Assembly: GCA_045591885.1 (NCBI GenBank)
Contig: JAZNTT010000060.1
Location: 1 to 15,342, forward strand
Direction: 5' to 3'
Source of the DNA: Colimorpha_A sp045591885
GTDB lineage: Bacteria; Bacillota; Clostridia; Oscillospirales; CAG-272
DNA: 15,342 bases
Numbering within the stretch: the first letter of the stretch is position 1; every line of letters starts with the position of its first letter. Positions 13,475 through 15,342 of the stretch are shown here, in pieces. The notes under the pieces were generated by a model. That model did not search any database and was not told where the DNA came from. It was given only the letters and a program-made list of their open reading frames with translations. The position numbers were made by a program, and so were the translations under genes.

Positions 13475-14524
13475 ATGACACGACAAATGCTTGAAAATCA
13501 CCTGAAAGCCTATCCGAAGCTTGAGATACAGGACGTATTAAAATTTCTTTTCCAAAGCGCATTCGGCTGTGAGCACCTCGTCTCGTCGCTTGAAGCCGCG
13601 GCGGGATATATCGAGCGCGAATATGAAAATATAAAGCCCGGCAAAAAAGAGATAGATCCGCTTGACGGCGAGTACAGCCGCGTTCCGCTTTCCTATATGA
13701 AAGAAGGATTGAGCGCGAGAACGCTCGCAAAGCTCTTCGCTGCCTCCGCAAAGCGGGAGGAAAACGGCTTGCAAGACCTGAAAAATAAGCTGAAAAACGC
13801 ATCAGAGCTCGTTTCGAAGGGGATTTTCCCATTTACCGAAAAGGATTTCGACGAAGCCGTCTCGGAATGGGAGAGAAACGGATTCTGCGCCGTCCGTCAT
13901 TCTCAGACGTTCAGAGATAATTACGCTCCGTCATACCGCGTGATCGCAAATAAATACGTCCCGTTCTTGCCCCTTTTTGCAAGGATAGACAAGCTGCTTT
14001 CCGAAAAGGAAAAAGTAACCGTTGCCATCGATGGCGGAAGCGCAAGCGGAAAATCAACGCTCGGAGAAATGCTCTCTGAAATTTACGGCTCTACGGTCTT
14101 CCACATGGACGACTATTTTCTTCCGCCCGAAAAGAGAACCCCCGAGCGCATGAATGAGGCGGGCGGAAACGCCGATCGAGAGCGCTTTTTAAGTGAAGTG
14201 CTTCTTCCGCTTTCAAGGGGCGATACCGTCAGATATAAAAAATTCGACTGCGGAACAATGTCGCTCGGAGCGGAGATTGAGGTCTTCCCCGAAAGGCTCG
14301 TCACCGTCGAGGGCGCGTATTCAATGCACCCCGACCTCGAAAAGTATTATGACCTGACGGTCTTTCTTGATATTTCCCCGGAGCATCAAATGGAAAGAAT
14401 AACGCGCCGAAACACATCCGAGTTCGCAATGCGATTCTTTAATGAATGGATCCCGCTTGAAAACACCTATTTTGAAAGAACTGATATCAAAAAGCGTTGC
14501 GACCTGATAATTTCGGCCGAATAA
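13475..14524 (+). CDS. Uridine kinase-like P-loop kinase fused to an unknown N-terminal domain
   Basis: The 349-aa protein has two parts. Residues 178-349 form a uridine kinase/nicotinamide riboside kinase-like domain: Walker A GGSASGKST (187-195), acidic HMDDYF (210-215), VEGAYSMH (278-285) and an arginine-rich lid RITRRN (308-313). Such enzymes phosphorylate the 5'-hydroxyl of a nucleoside or a similar substrate with ATP. Residues 1-175 form a helical domain I cannot name; DVLKFLFQSAFGCEHL (20-35) looks like a conserved motif of clostridial hypothetical proteins. True uridine kinases are about 210 aa and lack this extension. The only in-frame start lies 13 nt after GGAG, rather far. pnuC follows on the same strand. 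Kinase activity is likely; the substrate is open, with nicotinamide riboside an option because of that neighbour. Confidence 0.82.
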   Translation: MTRQMLENHLKAYPKLEIQDVLKFLFQSAFGCEHLVSSLEAAAGYIEREYENIKPGKKEIDPLDGEYSRVPLSYMKEGLSARTLAKLFAASAKREENGLQDLKNKLKNASELVSKGIFPFTEKDFDEAVSEWERNGFCAVRHSQTFRDNYAPSYRVIANKYVPFLPLFARIDKLLSEKEKVTVAIDGGSASGKSTLGEMLSEIYGSTVFHMDDYFLPPEKRTPERMNEAGGNADRERFLSEVLLPLSRGDTVRYKKFDCGTMSLGAEIEVFPERLVTVEGAYSMHPDLEKYYDLTVFLDISPEHQMERITRRNTSEFAMRFFNEWIPLENTYFERTDIKKRCDLIISAE

Positions 14525-14536
14525 ATCGTTTTTCTC

Positions 14537-14565
14537 TTGCCTTTTTGATTTATGTGTGTTATAAT
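14537..14565 (+). promoter_or_regulatory. Promoter of pnuC
   Basis: TTGCCT (14537-14542), a 17-nt spacer and TATAAT (14560-14565) with an extended TGT give a good promoter starting transcription near 14572. It lies 12 bases after the kinase stop and there is no terminator between, so read-through from the kinase is also possible. Confidence 0.8.
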
Positions 14566-14571
14566 TAAAAA

Positions 14572-14672
14572 AATAAAGTAACTGCTACCGAGTAGTAGAA
14601 TGTTAAAAGCATTCGTTTGCATATCGTTAGGTCTTAGAAGATATGCATGCGAATGCTTTTTTGGAGGATAAA
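14572..14672 (+). promoter_or_regulatory. pnuC leader: candidate riboswitch/attenuator
   Basis: The leader of about 100 nt can form three local structures. P1 is a 7-bp hairpin CTGCTAC/GTAGTAG with loop CGA (14582-14598). An antiterminator hairpin pairs GAATGT (14598-14603) with GCATTC (14609-14614). A terminator uses the same GCATTC to pair with GAATGC (14651-14656). The last two cannot coexist, which is the architecture of a ligand-controlled transcription switch. TAAC (14579-14582) could also pair with GTTA (14602-14605) and alter the balance. I do not recognise the aptamer. It lacks the TPP and FMN aptamer signatures linked to PnuT and PnuX transporters. Because pnuC imports a NAD precursor, an NAD-related ligand is plausible. 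Confidence 0.62.
14605..14662 (+). terminator. Intrinsic terminator in the pnuC leader
   Basis: A long hairpin pairs 14605-14625 with 14640-14660, nearly continuously (one T-T mismatch and one wobble), around a 14-nt loop. It runs into six T residues (14657-14662). It ends directly before the GGAGG of pnuC (14663-14667), so in the folded state it would stop transcription before the gene and could also mask the ribosome binding site. Confidence 0.85.
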
Positions 14673-15342
14673 ATGAAAAAACACTTTACAAAAGGCGAGA
14701 TCGCGCTGTGGTGCTCGTCCGTTGTTCTCATTATCGCATCGTTTGTGATATTTGACAGAGCGAATTATATGACGCTGATCGCATCACTGATCGGCGTAAC
14801 GTCACTAATCTATTGCGCCAAGGGAAACCCGATCGGTCAGGTTTTGATAATCGTTTTCAGCTTGTTTTACGGTGCAATATCGTATTCGTTCAGCTATTAC
14901 GGAGAGATGGCGACCTACCTCGGAATGACGTTGCCGATGGCGGTTTTCGCCCTGATCTCGTGGTTGAGAAACCCGTATAACGGAAATAAGTCAGAGGTCA
15001 AGGTGAACAGCATCGGAAAGGGAGAGACTGTCTTTATGTTTGCGCTGACCGCAGTGGTAACAGCCGTTTTCTACTTTATTCTGAAGCACTTTGATACGGC
15101 AAATCTTGTCCCGAGTACCCTCTCGGTCACAACGAGCTTCTTCGCCGTCTACCTGACATTCAGAAGATGCCCGACCTACGCGCTCGCATACGCGGCAAAC
15201 GATGTGATACTTATTGTCCTATGGACGCTGGCAAGTGTGACGGACGTAAAATATATATCGGTCGTCGTCTGCTTCGCAGTCTTCCTCGTGCACGATATCT
15301 ACGGCTATATCAATTGGCAGAAAATGAAAAACAGACAAAAAA
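14673..15342 (+). CDS. pnuC: Nicotinamide riboside transporter PnuC (3' end beyond window)
   Basis: This inner-membrane facilitator imports nicotinamide riboside, which a kinase traps as nicotinamide mononucleotide for NAD synthesis. The 223 codons in view begin MKKHFTKGEIALW and give about seven hydrophobic segments. Diagnostic PnuC stretches are ALISWLRNPYNGN (92-104), a NLVPSTLSVTTSFFAVYLTF segment (about 144-163), RRCPTYALAYAANDV (164-178) and DIYGYINWQKM near the end. The reading frame is still open at the window edge, but relatives stop soon after this point, so only a few residues should be missing. GGAGG lies 5 nt before the ATG. The gene has its own promoter and a leader with an attenuator. 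Confidence 0.93.
   Translation, partial: MKKHFTKGEIALWCSSVVLIIASFVIFDRANYMTLIASLIGVTSLIYCAKGNPIGQVLIIVFSLFYGAISYSFSYYGEMATYLGMTLPMAVFALISWLRNPYNGNKSEVKVNSIGKGETVFMFALTAVVTAVFYFILKHFDTANLVPSTLSVTTSFFAVYLTFRRCPTYALAYAANDVILIVLWTLASVTDVKYISVVVCFAVFLVHDIYGYINWQKMKNRQK

Noticed and set aside
14572..14672. TPP, FMN or preQ1-I riboswitch upstream of pnuC
   Set aside because: The conserved TPP and FMN cores are absent, and the preQ1-I A-rich tail and pseudoknot pattern do not fit.

Overview
The window looks like chromosomal DNA of a Gram-positive Clostridia-type bacterium, probably an uncultured gut Oscillospirales or related lineage. The evidence is strong GGAGG ribosome binding sites, tight TTGNNN-17-TATAAT promoters (often with an extended TG), a surface protein with a signal peptide and an LPXTG sorting signal, and Firmicutes-like CarB, class I dihydroorotase and PnuC sequences. 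Species assignment is an inference. No phage, transposase, integrase or CRISPR array is visible.

Layout. Bases 1-143 hold a GC-rich, non-coding, MITE-like palindromic element. From 4641 down to 176 on the minus strand lies a pyrimidine operon, pyrC-carB, with its own promoter and no carA in view. Divergent from it is a tRNA-Leu(UAG) gene with a long terminator hairpin. About 150 bp further on is a second partial copy of the tRNA 3' end, followed by its own terminator. From 8823 down to 5244 (minus) lies a four-gene catabolic-looking operon: two Gfo/Idh/MocA oxidoreductases, a xylose-isomerase-like TIM-barrel protein and a NagB-like deaminase. It is divergent from an AraC-type cupin regulator (8971-9756, plus). 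The 147-bp control region carries a direct repeat spaced 21 bp. I read this as an AraC-controlled pathway for an intracellular (amino)sugar; it includes no transporter or kinase.

From 13323 down to 9847 (minus) a third operon runs with almost no gaps: a Ca2+/Na+ (CaCA) antiporter, a DUF1919 protein and a secreted endonuclease I. The nuclease has four Cys-rich repeats and an LPATG cell-wall anchor. Divergent from it is a 349-aa protein that joins an uncharacterised N-terminal domain to a uridine-kinase/nicotinamide-riboside-kinase-like P-loop domain. The window ends in pnuC (14673 to beyond the edge), preceded by a promoter and a roughly 100-nt leader that can fold into mutually exclusive antiterminator and terminator hairpins.

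The most interesting items are the pnuC leader (a possible unassigned riboswitch), the fused kinase beside pnuC, the sortase-anchored nuclease with repeats, the NagB-like/Gfo-Idh operon, and the duplicated tRNA 3' end. The same hairpin terminator sequence occurs at two convergent gene ends (5213-5240 and 9811-9838).
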